Shown: positions 1 to 8,273 of the stretch, piece by piece
Position numbering within the stretch: the first letter of the stretch is position 1
Layout: every line of letters begins with the position of its first letter
Assembly (NCBI GenBank): GCA_964591605.1
Contig: CAZQEN010000056.1
Location: 1 to 28,048 of the forward strand
Length of the DNA: 28,048 nucleotides
From: CAYLLT01 sp964591605
GTDB lineage: Bacteria > Planctomycetota > Phycisphaerae > UBA1845 > PWPN01
Direction: 5' to 3'
Program-made: the position numbers and the translations under genes
The notes under the pieces: model-generated
Seen by the model: only the letters and a program-made list of their open reading frames with translations
Database searches by the model: none
Told to the model about the DNA's origin: nothing

Positions 1-1106
1 AGGACGGCTTCGCCTGGGAATGGCAGCAGGGCAGCGTCGTCAAACCGCCGCCCGTCACCGGCATCGACGGCGAGCACTTCTTCATCGACCCGCACGGCCC
101 GCCGCAGGAGCGATACAAGTGCCTCTACAACGCCCGCGTGCTGGCCGGCCAGGACGAACTGTGGCGGCGCTACCGGCAAATCCACCCGCGCCACCGCGAC
201 GTGCGCATCAACGCGGAAAGAGTATACTGCCTCTTCGGAATGGTCTCGCCGGATGGCCTCCACTGGCAGCAGATCCCCGAGCCGCTCACCATCCACATGG
301 GCGACACCGACAACACCGTGTACTACGACGCCTGGCTCGGCAAATACGTGCTCTACACCCGGCTCTACTGGATGCAGCGCCGGCTCATCGCCCGCGCCGA
401 ATCCGACGACTTCTATCACTGGACGCCCGTGAACCCCATCGTCTGGCCGCGGCTCGAAGATCCGCTCTCCTGGGATGTCTACACGAACGCCCGCACGAAC
501 TACCCCGGCCTGCCCGAGCATCATCTGATGTTCCCGGTCTTCTACCGCCGCCTCACGCAGGATTCCGAGGTCCACCTGCATTCGTCGCTCGACGGCATTC
601 ACTGGGAACGCGTGCCCGGCGGCCCGGTGCTCGAATCCGGCCCGGCCGGAAGCTGGGACGAGGGCTGGCTCGTGGCCGGCAAGGGCATGATCCCGCTCGA
701 AGGCGACCGCGTCGCGATCCCCTACTCAGCCACCGACCACCCGCACAAATACCCGCGCTGGCCCGGCGTCATCAAAGGCAACGGCGGATACTGCATCTGG
801 CCGCGCGGGCGCCTGGTCGCCGTCACGGCCCAGGCCGCCGGCAGCTTCCGCACGTTCCCCATCCAGGTCACCGGCCGGCAGCTCAAGCTCAACGCCCGCG
901 TCGCCCGCGCCGGCGAAATCCGCGTCGGCCTCTCCGGCCTGGGCGGACACGCCACATCCGACTGCGACTCGATCATCGGCGACAACCTCGGCCACCTGGT
1001 CACCTGGAAGGGCCAACCCGACCTGCCCGCCGACGCCGTCGGCCGGCACGTCACCCTCTCCTTCCAGATGCGATCGGCCGAACTCTTCGGCTTCGAGTGG
1101 GTCTGA
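1..1106 (+). CDS. Five-bladed propeller glycosidase-like protein, 5' truncated
   Basis: The 3' part of a gene (367 residues readable from base 3) that begins before the window. The product resembles planctomycete proteins of the GH43/GH32-type five-bladed beta-propeller superfamily, which act on sugars outside the cytoplasm. Visible signs are repeated blade-like phrases (SPDGLHW, SLDGIHWERVPG, DGFAWEW), a DEGWLVAGKGMIP segment, many surface Trp/Tyr/His residues, and a C-terminal beta-rich module (from about LKLNARVARAGEIRVGLSG) like those ending such hydrolases. The signal peptide and any N-terminal catalytic Asp lie outside the window, so activity cannot be judged. The stop is at 1104-1106 and is followed within 3 bases by a large inverted repeat. 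The superfamily call is fairly sure; the substrate is unknown. Confidence 0.6.
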   Translation, partial: DGFAWEWQQGSVVKPPPVTGIDGEHFFIDPHGPPQERYKCLYNARVLAGQDELWRRYRQIHPRHRDVRINAERVYCLFGMVSPDGLHWQQIPEPLTIHMGDTDNTVYYDAWLGKYVLYTRLYWMQRRLIARAESDDFYHWTPVNPIVWPRLEDPLSWDVYTNARTNYPGLPEHHLMFPVFYRRLTQDSEVHLHSSLDGIHWERVPGGPVLESGPAGSWDEGWLVAGKGMIPLEGDRVAIPYSATDHPHKYPRWPGVIKGNGGYCIWPRGRLVAVTAQAAGSFRTFPIQVTGRQLKLNARVARAGEIRVGLSGLGGHATSDCDSIIGDNLGHLVTWKGQPDLPADAVGRHVTLSFQMRSAELFGFEWV

Positions 1107-1108
1107 TT

Positions 1109-1183
1109 GAGCCCGAAGCGCGAGCGAGGGGTTTGCAGGCGGGCGTGACCATCACGTGAACCCCTCGCTGGCGCTTCGGGCTC
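1109..1183. repeat. 25-bp inverted pair of the GAGCCCGAAGCGC dispersed repeat; possible bidirectional terminator
   Basis: The arms at 1109-1133 and 1159-1183 are reverse complements at 24 of 25 positions and flank a 25-nt loop. The arm reads GAGCCCGAAGCGC, one variable base, then AGCGAGGGGTT. The same word occurs singly at 6994 and 7058. It sits between converging genes (stops at 1106 and 1279), so the RNA hairpin could end transcription from both sides, although there is no U tract. Words of this kind are common between genes in planctomycete genomes. Confidence 0.8.
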
Positions 1184-1278
1184 TATCCGCTGGTGCGAGC
1201 CCCGGCGCGCCGGGACGGTAATCCTTTCCCGCGTCGGTCTCCGTGAAAACGCAACCAGGCCGGCGTGAACTCACTTTC

Positions 1279-4164
1279 TCACCCCCCCGGACCGGCCGCA
1301 GTGCCCTCATAGAATCCGCGGGCGAACTGCACCGCCTGAATCCCGATCTGCGACCCGATCGTGCGCCCTCCGAAGTCATCGTTCCGGATGTGAATCCCTC
1401 CCCAGAGGCGCGACTGCCCCGCCTGGTCCGCTGCGTCATAGTAGGTCGCCCACTGCAGCGTCACCGGCGTGCTCGGCCCGTATTCGTTCGTCAGCGAACC
1501 CGGCTGAATCGTGTAGCCGCCCAGTCCACCCGGGAAGTACGGACTGCCCGTCAGCAGCGTCAGCACTTCGGCGGCGCTGCGGCTGAACGTGCTGTGCCCG
1601 GAAACGAAGCCCGGGAACGCCGGCGTCACGAACGTCCGCCGCTGATACGCGATCCAGTCCAGCGCCCGCACCCAGCCGACGCCCGCCACCTCGGTCTTGC
1701 GGTCGCCCGGTTCGCCCCGCCAGGATCGCACCGCGATCTCGCCCACATAACGGGCCAGATGTGCATGGCGCCCGCCCGGCGCCGCGGTGTCTGCGGTAAT
1801 CACTTCGATCAACCCCGGCACCAGCGGCAGCCCATCGGGATGATAAGAAGGGCCGGCAGGGTCCGTTCGCTGGCCAAACGCCGCCAGCGTCCGGATCAGC
1901 GTGATCGGCCGCGACGACACATCAAGGCGCTTGAGCTCCCAGGCGGCAATGGCCGCATCGTGCACCGCGCCGTTCAGCGCGAAGTACACGTGCACATCCC
2001 ACGCCAGTGGGTCCAGCACCTCGCCCGTCCCGAACAACCGCCGCTCGAATCCCGGCGTGTCCGCCAGATCGTTCGCCACCGTGTTCCAGTGCCCCGGCGG
2101 CGTCTCCGATGCGGGCCCGTCAGCCCAGAATTCAGCCAGCGCTCGCGTGAAATCGCCCCGCCTGACCACGTTCTGCTCATAGGGCAGCCCGGTCACCGGG
2201 TTCACGCCGTGCCCCGCGCCGTTGTTCGTGCCCAGCGGGTTGTTGCCGTAAGCGCCCGGCGAGATATCGATGAGGACGCCATCGTCAATGTCCAGTTCCG
2301 CTGACTTCCGGATGATCTCGACAGTCGCATCCACCAGGTCATCGTTCAGCGTCGTCGGCCCTGCCAGGTTAAAGTACGGCAGCCCCGGCGCAGCCCGCAC
2401 CATCGCGAACGGCGTCACCTGCCCCCAATACCCGCCAATATAGCCCTGCACGCCCGCCCCCACGGGAATGCCGTTCTGCGTCACCGCCTGTGCGAGCACC
2501 AGTTGCTGCCACACCAGCGGGTTCAGCGTACCGGAACCTGGCTCATCCACCGTGAGCGGCACGGAATCCGGCTTGAATCCGGTCGGGTCGGCATAGTTGT
2601 TCTGTTCGTTGGCCCCGTCGTTGGCAAAAGCGTCGATATACGTCTGCGCGACACGGTTCCCGAACGCGCTGGGCGAGTCGCCCTCGGTCGAGGTGATGGT
2701 GGTGTCATAACCAAGCGCCTGCATGAATGACGCGAAGCACGAAAGCGACACGGCTCCGCCGACGGCCGAACCGTAGCGATGCGACAGCAGCCGATAAGCG
2801 GCGTAGGAGATCGCCTCCTCCCGCTCTGCCGCCACGTCCGCGCCGGTGCGCCGCTCCCGCACCAGATACCCGACCGCCGTGTCGTCATACGCTGCCCAGA
2901 TGTCCCACATGGCCGCCGAGAGGTGGAACAGATTACGCGCATGCACGGTGGGTCGCGGGATATCACGCCGGATGGCGTTCAGGATCTGCTCATTCCATCG
3001 CCTGGCGATCGAACCGGCCGGCTCGGTATCGATCAGGTGTGCCGGGCACGTGTTCACCACCGACAGGCTCGGATCGGGTATCATCATCAGCGGGGGGGCG
3101 GCCGCACCTGGATGGCCGTACAGCAGCACGCCCTCTTTCAGCGGCGTGGTGAGCACCTTGCCGCCCACAGTCCACACGCCCCCATCGGGATCGACCCACA
3201 CGGCATGAAGCGATTCGATATTCCGGGTGATGCCGGTCTGTTCCTGGGTGAAGCCCCCCAAGCCCTCTCGATAGATGCTCCCCCCTGCCCCGGTGGCCCA
3301 CACTTCGCCCGAGTCCGACACGCACACACCCTGCAGCAGCGGCGCGGCATCCACCGGCACCCGTGTCACGCCCCCGTCGAGCTCCAGCAGCACGCCCGAC
3401 GCACTGCCGCCAACGGCCATCACCCGTTCGCCCTCCGCATGGACCGTGAACAGGAAGTCGTCGCTCGGCGAAGGCACCAGCCGGAACCCCTCGGCCCGAT
3501 TGCCCCGCAGGATCACCCCGCGCTGGCCGACGATCCACTCATCCGCCGCCGATGTGCCCCAGACCTTGAAGAACTGCGGCACGTCGTGGTTCTCATCCTG
3601 TGGCGTATCCGCCGGCAGCGGAAGTTCCGCCCATGTGTTGCCGTCGTAATGCCAGATGAATCCGTTCCGGCCGGCCTCGGCGCCGACCGCATACACATCA
3701 CTGGGTGACGAGCCCCAGATGCCGAACACCGTGTGCTTGCCGAGTCCGGGCGTGCTCATGCGTTCAAACGAGCCGCCCGCGTATCGCAGGATGTTCGCAT
3801 TTGAGCCGCCCATGAAGACAGCGTCTTCAAACGCGTACACCCACCACAGATCGCCGCGCACCCCTGTCGCCAGCCGCGACCACGCCTCGCCGTCCCAGTG
3901 GAGCACCAGCGGCCCCGTGCTGTCATCCGCCCCGACGGCATAGACGTTGCGGGCGGATGTGCCGTGCACTGAAAGCAGGGCGGCGCCGGGCGCTTCGGCC
4001 GACACGGACCAGATATACGCCTGCACCTCGGTGTGCTGCCCGTGGTCGCACAGTGGGCATCCGCTGCCCAGCAATGCGGGCAGAAGACAAGCCGATCCGA
4101 CCGCCAGGATCCAGCCTCTCCAGGAGCCTCTGCCTCCAATGGTTGACCACCTGCGAGATTTCAT
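1279..4164 (-). CDS. Exported beta-propeller / vanadium-dependent haloperoxidase fusion
   Basis: A 961-residue protein. The start at 4164 (MKSRRW) is preceded by AAGGGG about 8 nt upstream; an in-frame ATG at 4221 is less likely. A hydrophobic signal segment ends in GSGCP, a lipobox-like site. Residues about 30-350 form a propeller with repeats such as VYAVGA, FGIWGSSPSDVYAVG and VWVDPDGG. Residues about 370-955 are a PAP2/vanadium haloperoxidase domain. Its three anion-site motifs are readable: K745-x6-R752-P753, S855-G-H857 in PGFVSGHSTF, and S918-R919-x5-H925-x3-D929. This predicts vanadate binding and hydrogen-peroxide-dependent halide oxidation; acid phosphatase activity is an alternative. 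It lies 82 nt downstream of the lipoprotein gene 4247-4789 and is probably co-transcribed. The propeller has a stand-alone paralogue at 7151-8179. Confidence 0.85.
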   Translation of the reverse strand: MKSRRWSTIGGRGSWRGWILAVGSACLLPALLGSGCPLCDHGQHTEVQAYIWSVSAEAPGAALLSVHGTSARNVYAVGADDSTGPLVLHWDGEAWSRLATGVRGDLWWVYAFEDAVFMGGSNANILRYAGGSFERMSTPGLGKHTVFGIWGSSPSDVYAVGAEAGRNGFIWHYDGNTWAELPLPADTPQDENHDVPQFFKVWGTSAADEWIVGQRGVILRGNRAEGFRLVPSPSDDFLFTVHAEGERVMAVGGSASGVLLELDGGVTRVPVDAAPLLQGVCVSDSGEVWATGAGGSIYREGLGGFTQEQTGITRNIESLHAVWVDPDGGVWTVGGKVLTTPLKEGVLLYGHPGAAAPPLMMIPDPSLSVVNTCPAHLIDTEPAGSIARRWNEQILNAIRRDIPRPTVHARNLFHLSAAMWDIWAAYDDTAVGYLVRERRTGADVAAEREEAISYAAYRLLSHRYGSAVGGAVSLSCFASFMQALGYDTTITSTEGDSPSAFGNRVAQTYIDAFANDGANEQNNYADPTGFKPDSVPLTVDEPGSGTLNPLVWQQLVLAQAVTQNGIPVGAGVQGYIGGYWGQVTPFAMVRAAPGLPYFNLAGPTTLNDDLVDATVEIIRKSAELDIDDGVLIDISPGAYGNNPLGTNNGAGHGVNPVTGLPYEQNVVRRGDFTRALAEFWADGPASETPPGHWNTVANDLADTPGFERRLFGTGEVLDPLAWDVHVYFALNGAVHDAAIAAWELKRLDVSSRPITLIRTLAAFGQRTDPAGPSYHPDGLPLVPGLIEVITADTAAPGGRHAHLARYVGEIAVRSWRGEPGDRKTEVAGVGWVRALDWIAYQRRTFVTPAFPGFVSGHSTFSRSAAEVLTLLTGSPYFPGGLGGYTIQPGSLTNEYGPSTPVTLQWATYYDAADQAGQSRLWGGIHIRNDDFGGRTIGSQIGIQAVQFARGFYEGTAAGPGG

Positions 4165-4246
4165 GACGCTGCCCCTTCGTCGGTCCCCCGCCGCTGACGG
4201 TGTCCGAGGGCGCCCCTGCACCCGCGGGACCGCCTGATCCCGCTGC

Positions 4247-4789
4247 TCACAACGGCGCGTCCACGAACGTCACCACCACGCTGGCCGATGCGCTGATGTT
4301 CTGGTCCACAAAATCCGCCACCGTGAACGTCAGACGTGCCTGACGCCCGCGCACCGTACTCTGCGTCCCCTGCAGAAACACCCGCTGCCCGTCGCGCTGC
4401 CGATCACCGTCTCCGTTCACGAAAAACGGTGCGAGCAGCCGCGACTCGGGCGAAACCTCCTCGCCTGTATCCTGCAAAACGCCCCGCTGCGTGATCAGGT
4501 ACTCGTCGGCAGCCGGAAACCCGCGCAGAATCAGCGACACGTCGATATGGATGCCACCCTGCGAGCCGCGCACCACGGGAACACTCTCGCCCTCCGAGAG
4601 TTCGTGATAGGTCCCCCCGTCGATGACGCCGATCTCCAGCTCACGGGCGGCCGGAGGCGCTTGCGAGCCGCCATTATCCGGTGCATCCTGCGGGCATCCA
4701 CCCAGGCACGCCGCCAGAACCCCCGCCGCTCCCAGGCCCACGACCGTCCGACCCCAGGACATACAGATGCATCGCACTGACGTCCGCAT
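4247..4789 (-). CDS. Exported Ig-like lipoprotein
   Basis: A 180-residue protein. The start at 4789 (MRTSVRC) follows a G-rich ribosome binding site (GGGGGGA) about 10 nt upstream; the reading frame stays open to 4963 but the extra N-terminus does not look natural. A signal segment ends in a lipobox, LGGC, followed by a Pro/Gly/Asn linker. The mature part is all-beta and includes VVRGSQGGIHIDV, a phrase I associate with secreted Ig-like lipoproteins of Myxococcota and relatives, and an Asp-rich NGDGDRQRDG loop that may bind calcium. No catalytic motif is visible. It is the first gene of a probable two-gene unit with the haloperoxidase, which suggests a surface partner or tether; that role is inferred. 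Confidence 0.65.
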   Translation of the reverse strand: MRTSVRCICMSWGRTVVGLGAAGVLAACLGGCPQDAPDNGGSQAPPAARELEIGVIDGGTYHELSEGESVPVVRGSQGGIHIDVSLILRGFPAADEYLITQRGVLQDTGEEVSPESRLLAPFFVNGDGDRQRDGQRVFLQGTQSTVRGRQARLTFTVADFVDQNISASASVVVTFVDAPL

Positions 4790-4867
4790 GAGATCGAACT
4801 CCCCCCGAGGGCGTCCCATCGTTACCATGAACAATTGCTGAATACAGGAACGGCCGAACGAGGATTG

Positions 4868-4896
4868 AGTATAACTATCCTCTGGGGCCTCATCAA
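4868..4896 (-). promoter_or_regulatory. Sigma-70-like promoter for the lipoprotein/haloperoxidase pair
   Basis: Read on the minus strand: TTGATG (4896-4891), a 17-nt spacer, then TATACT (4873-4868). The -35 matches consensus at 4 of 6 bases and the -10 at 5 of 6. It lies in an unusually AT-rich patch and would leave a leader of about 70 nt before the ATG at 4789. Confidence 0.5.
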
Positions 4897-5024
4897 CGAA
4901 CTCTCTCCCGCCGCAGATTCTCAAACGCAATAGAGACTGCAAAGCGCTCCGAGACGAGGACAAACCTCTCCGCGGATGATCGCAGGCTGCAAGTCCGCAG
5001 ATCGGTTAACATGTCCCTCCATTC

Positions 5025-6620
5025 ATGACGCACCCAGCCGCCGAAACACCTCGCTCTCCATCGACCATGGCTGCCCGCCTGCTGCTCTTTGTCTGCCCGG
5101 CGTCCGTCGCCGCCGCTCAACCCGCGACACAGCCGGCGGCGGCCACCCAGCCCGCTCCCTTCCTCGCCCCTCGTCCGATCCCGTCGCAGGCGTTGAGGCT
5201 GTTTGAGTTAACCCCCGCCGGCGCCGGCTACCTGAGCCACTGCGACGCCTCCCGCTGCGAGTCTCGCCTGCGTTACAACGAGGATTACAGCTTCCTCGAT
5301 CCGTCGCCGTCTCCCGCCACCCGACCCGCACCTGAGCAGCCGGCCACCGCTCCCGCCGCGGAACCAGAGCGCGACTGGCTCTTGAATCTCAAGAACATGG
5401 ATTTGGGCGGCCGCTGGCGGGCGGACTTCGGCGGCGAATACCGCCTCCGCGTCGAGAACCGGACCAATCCCACCTTCGGACTCGAAGACCGCACCGCCAA
5501 CACGCAGCAGAACTACCGCTGGCTCGCCCACGCGAATGTCCGCTACGGCAAGCTCTTTCGCGTCTTTCTCGAAGGGATGTTCACGCACGTCGAAGACCAG
5601 GACGGCCCGTTCCAGCCCACCCAGGAAGACCACGGCGACATCCACCAGCTCTTCGGCGATCTGCGTTTCCTGGGCGAAGACATCCCCCTCACGCTTCGCA
5701 TCGGTCGCCAGGAACTCGCCTACGGCCACGCCCGCCTCATCGGCCCCTTCGAATGGGTATCCAACCGCCGGGCCTTCGACGGCATCAAACTCCTCTACAC
5801 CAGCGACCTGTGGGACATCGACGCCTTCTGGGTCCGGCCGGTCGAGGTGAAACGCACGCAACTGGACTCCTGGAACGATGACTACAACTTCTACGGCGTC
5901 TACAGCACCCTGCGCCCCTGGAAAGACCACGGCATCGACACCTATTTCCTGGGCGTCGATCGATCGGATCACGCGGTCAATCCGAACGATCATGCAGGGG
6001 GTCGGTCCACCTATACGATGGGTGCCCGCTTCTGGGGAAAGTCGCCGCCGTTTGACTACGACACGGAAGTGGCCGGCCAGTGGGGACGCTGGGCCGGTGA
6101 TTCCGTGGGCGCGTGGCTCTGGGAGGCCGACGCTGGCTACACCTATCCGCACGTCACCCAGCCCCGCATCAGCATCGGCCTGGGGTTTGAGACCGGCGAT
6201 GACGACCCGTTTGATCGTCGAGTCGGCACATGGGACCAGCTTTTTCCCTATGATCAGGCCTGTCTGTCATTCCCCGACCTGGTGGGCCGCCAGAACGTGC
6301 AGCGCGCCACCATTACCGGCGACATCTGGCCCGTCCCCGAAAAGCTCAAATTGACGGCGCTCTTCCACCTTTTCTGGCTGCACGAAGGCACGGATGCGTT
6401 CTATAATGCCGGCGGGATTCCTGTGCTCCGCGACCGTTTCGGGCACCATGGACGCGAGCTGGGCAGCGAGCTGGACCTGCTCGCCGAGTGGAGGCTGACC
6501 AGCCATTCCAGCCTCCTCTTCGGATACTCCCATTTCTGGAATGGGGCGTTCATCGATCACATGGTCCCTGGCAGCGACGAGGCGGGTTTGCTGTTTGTCC
6601 AATACCAGTTCAAGTTCTGA
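5025..6620 (+). CDS. Outer-membrane beta-barrel porin, alginate-export type
   Basis: Up to 531 residues. A second start at 5067 (MAARLLLFVC, 517 residues) gives the more compact signal peptide, with likely cleavage after AAA before QPATQ; neither start has a convincing ribosome binding site. After a Pro/Ala-rich linker (to about residue 115) comes a barrel of alternating strands rich in Trp, Tyr, Asp and Arg, including LRIGRQELAYG and FEWVSNRRAFDGIKL, which recall the Alginate_exp family, and the protein ends in Phe (VQYQFKF) as outer-membrane barrels do. Family members transport acidic polysaccharide or act as general porins; the substrate here is unknown. It is divergent from the lipoprotein/haloperoxidase pair and may share its regulation. 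Confidence 0.8.
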   Translation: MTHPAAETPRSPSTMAARLLLFVCPASVAAAQPATQPAAATQPAPFLAPRPIPSQALRLFELTPAGAGYLSHCDASRCESRLRYNEDYSFLDPSPSPATRPAPEQPATAPAAEPERDWLLNLKNMDLGGRWRADFGGEYRLRVENRTNPTFGLEDRTANTQQNYRWLAHANVRYGKLFRVFLEGMFTHVEDQDGPFQPTQEDHGDIHQLFGDLRFLGEDIPLTLRIGRQELAYGHARLIGPFEWVSNRRAFDGIKLLYTSDLWDIDAFWVRPVEVKRTQLDSWNDDYNFYGVYSTLRPWKDHGIDTYFLGVDRSDHAVNPNDHAGGRSTYTMGARFWGKSPPFDYDTEVAGQWGRWAGDSVGAWLWEADAGYTYPHVTQPRISIGLGFETGDDDPFDRRVGTWDQLFPYDQACLSFPDLVGRQNVQRATITGDIWPVPEKLKLTALFHLFWLHEGTDAFYNAGGIPVLRDRFGHHGRELGSELDLLAEWRLTSHSSLLFGYSHFWNGAFIDHMVPGSDEAGLLFVQYQFKF

Positions 6621-6650
6621 GCAGGAGTGGATGGCTCCGGAGGCGGCCAA

Positions 6651-6905
6651 ATGATTCGGGCGGGCGCGAAGCGGGGATGGATCCGGCTGCTGTGGCTTAT
6701 GACGCTGCTGGCCACCGGCATTCTCCCCAACCATCAGAGCTGTTCCATCGTCACCCGCGGCGCCGTCACCGACGGCGTATCACGCTTCATCAGCGACCTG
6801 ACACTCGACACCCTCAACGGAATCCTGCGGCCGGGCAACACCGGCGATAGCGACAGTGACGGTGACTCGGGTGGCGATCCCTTTGCCCCGCCGGCCCAGA
6901 CCTGA
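6651..6905 (+). CDS. Small exported protein of unknown function (84 aa)
   Basis: The start at 6651 (MIRAGAKRG) has GGAGG 7 nt upstream; a GTG at 6627 in the same frame is less likely. A basic N-terminus leads into a hydrophobic segment (LLWLMTLLATGIL), then HQSCS, an amphipathic stretch (DGVSRFISDLTLDTLNGIL) and an acidic Asp/Ser/Gly-rich tail (DSDSDGDSGGD). Small secreted proteins of this layout are common in planctomycetes. It lies 30 nt after the porin stop on the same strand and is probably co-transcribed. No function can be assigned. Confidence 0.6.
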   Translation: MIRAGAKRGWIRLLWLMTLLATGILPNHQSCSIVTRGAVTDGVSRFISDLTLDTLNGILRPGNTGDSDSDGDSGGDPFAPPAQT

Positions 6906-6990
6906 ACGTGGGGCCGGGGCAGCGCGTATTTCGGTCCGCGGTGCATCTCGCGTGCGGCTGCCGGTCCGACGCCCGTGGGCGACTGCCGCG

Positions 6991-7025
6991 ATCGAGCCCG
7001 AAGCGCCAGCGGGGCTTCGCTCGAT
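6991..7025. repeat. GAGCCCGAAGCGC dispersed repeat, hairpin copy
   Basis: The core at 6994-7014 matches the repeat at 1109 (GAGCCCGAAGCGCCAGCGGG). Its ends form an imperfect hairpin: ATCGAGCCCGAAG pairs with CTTCGCTCGAT with two bases missing on the right arm. Located between the small exported gene and the propeller lipoprotein gene. Confidence 0.65.
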
Positions 7026-7057
7026 GTTCCTCCGGTCTGCGTGAGTCCGGTCAGATG

Positions 7058-7083
7058 GAGCCCGAAGCGCAAGCGAGGGGTTT
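7058..7083 (+). repeat. GAGCCCGAAGCGC dispersed repeat, single copy
   Basis: Matches the left arm at 1109 through the trailing GGGGTTTG, differing only at the variable base (GCGCAAGCG here, GCGCGAGCG there). It lies about 70 nt upstream of the start at 7151, in a leader region that is open in frame with that gene but is clearly non-coding repeat sequence. Confidence 0.7.
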
Positions 7084-7150
7084 GTGCGATGTCGCCGCGG
7101 CTCGAGTGAATTCAAGCCGCGCAACCCCAACCGATAACCGAAAGCCAACA

Positions 7151-8179
7151 ATGACGGGTAAACGAACCTTAATGTGTTTAGCAGGCTTAGGCCTCCTCTA
7201 CCCTGCTGGCTGCCCGGCGCCGACGGACCATACCGCCGGCGGCCCTCAGATGGTCTTCCACGGCCTCAACGCCGCGCTGCTCTCCATCTCCGGAACGTCT
7301 GCGAACGAGGTCTACGCCGTCGGCGCTGATCCGGATGACGGCCTGGGTCCATACGTTCTGGCGTTTGATGGACAACAGTGGAGGCGCCTCGAGACAGGGC
7401 TGACCGGACATCTCTGGTGGATCAGCGTCGTGCCCATCGACGGCGCCTTCTATCTCGCCGGCACGGCCGGCAAAGTCGTCCGGTTCACCCCCTCCAACCG
7501 GAGATTCGAGCAGCTCCCCACGCCCGGCGGCCAGACCATCTACGGCGTGTGGGGCACGGGCGCGGATGATCTGTGGGCGGTCGGCGGAGATGAAGACCAG
7601 CCCGATCACGGCGGCGTGATCTGGCGATACGACGGCACTGCCTGGTCCGTCGTCGACCTCGCCGCGGTCATGCCAGGAGGGGTTCCAACCCTCTACAAGG
7701 TGTGGGGACGCTCGCGTGACGACGTGTATGCGGTCGGCCGGCTCGGCCTCCTCCTGCACTTCGACGGCGCCGCGTGGTCCATCATCCCCAGCGGCACCAC
7801 GCACACCCTGATCACGATTCACGGCAGCGCGGCCCTGACCATGGCCACCGGCGGCTTCGCCGAGGGAGTGATATTGGAGCAAAGCGGCACCGCTTTCACG
7901 AACGTTGCCCCCGCGGGCACCCCCCGGATGATCGGCGTCTTCGTGCCTCACACCGCTCCGGCCGTCGCCGTCGGCGTGGAGGCCAGCCTCCTGCTCCGCC
8001 AGCCCGGCGGCTGGCAGCTCCAACAAACCGGCTTCAACACGCAGCGGGACTTCCACACCGTCTGGGTCGATCCCGACGGCGGCATCTGGGCCGTTGGCGG
8101 CGACCTCAGCATCAATCTGCGGGACGGCATGCTGGCCTACATCGGCAGCGCCGTCATCCCCACGCAGGTCGCGCCATAG
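7151..8179 (+). CDS. Exported beta-propeller lipoprotein, paralogue of the haloperoxidase N-terminus
   Basis: A 342-residue protein starting at 7151 (MTGKRTLM). The frame is open to 6908, but that part is translated repeat DNA. The signal segment ends in PAGCP, a lipobox-like site. The rest is a propeller whose blades align along their full length with residues about 40-350 of the haloperoxidase fusion: AALLSISGTSANEVYAVGAD versus AALLSVHGTSARNVYAVGAD, TGHLWWISV versus RGDLWWVYA, and VWVDPDGGIWAVGG versus VWVDPDGGVWTVGG (about 40% identical by eye). It stops within about ten residues of where the fusion enters its enzyme domain. It has no catalytic motif, so a binding, scaffold or regulatory role is likely. 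Confidence 0.75.
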   Translation: MTGKRTLMCLAGLGLLYPAGCPAPTDHTAGGPQMVFHGLNAALLSISGTSANEVYAVGADPDDGLGPYVLAFDGQQWRRLETGLTGHLWWISVVPIDGAFYLAGTAGKVVRFTPSNRRFEQLPTPGGQTIYGVWGTGADDLWAVGGDEDQPDHGGVIWRYDGTAWSVVDLAAVMPGGVPTLYKVWGRSRDDVYAVGRLGLLLHFDGAAWSIIPSGTTHTLITIHGSAALTMATGGFAEGVILEQSGTAFTNVAPAGTPRMIGVFVPHTAPAVAVGVEASLLLRQPGGWQLQQTGFNTQRDFHTVWVDPDGGIWAVGGDLSINLRDGMLAYIGSAVIPTQVAP

Positions 8180-8273
8180 CGGGCCATGGATCGCGTGTCC
8201 TCACGTGAACTTTCCCCCGCCCGCCCGCGACTTTACTCTTGAGCGGCCACCTGAAGGGACGGCCAGCCGGCCC

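Noticed and set aside
1152..1439. A 95-codon minus-strand frame over the inverted repeat.
   Set aside because: It translates the dispersed repeat (LARSASEG) and part of the haloperoxidase gene; not a real gene.
1243..2304. A 353-codon plus-strand open frame opposite the haloperoxidase domain.
   Set aside because: It overlaps the region coding for the vanadate-site motifs, and its product is Arg/Pro-rich without recognisable structure.
5208..6152. A 314-codon minus-strand open frame inside the porin gene.
   Set aside because: The porin frame has a signal peptide, barrel pattern and terminal Phe; the antisense product has none of these.
6908..7150. An 81-codon N-terminal extension of the propeller lipoprotein.
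   Set aside because: It is translated repeat sequence (SPKRQRG, EPEAQARG); the signal peptide begins at 7151.
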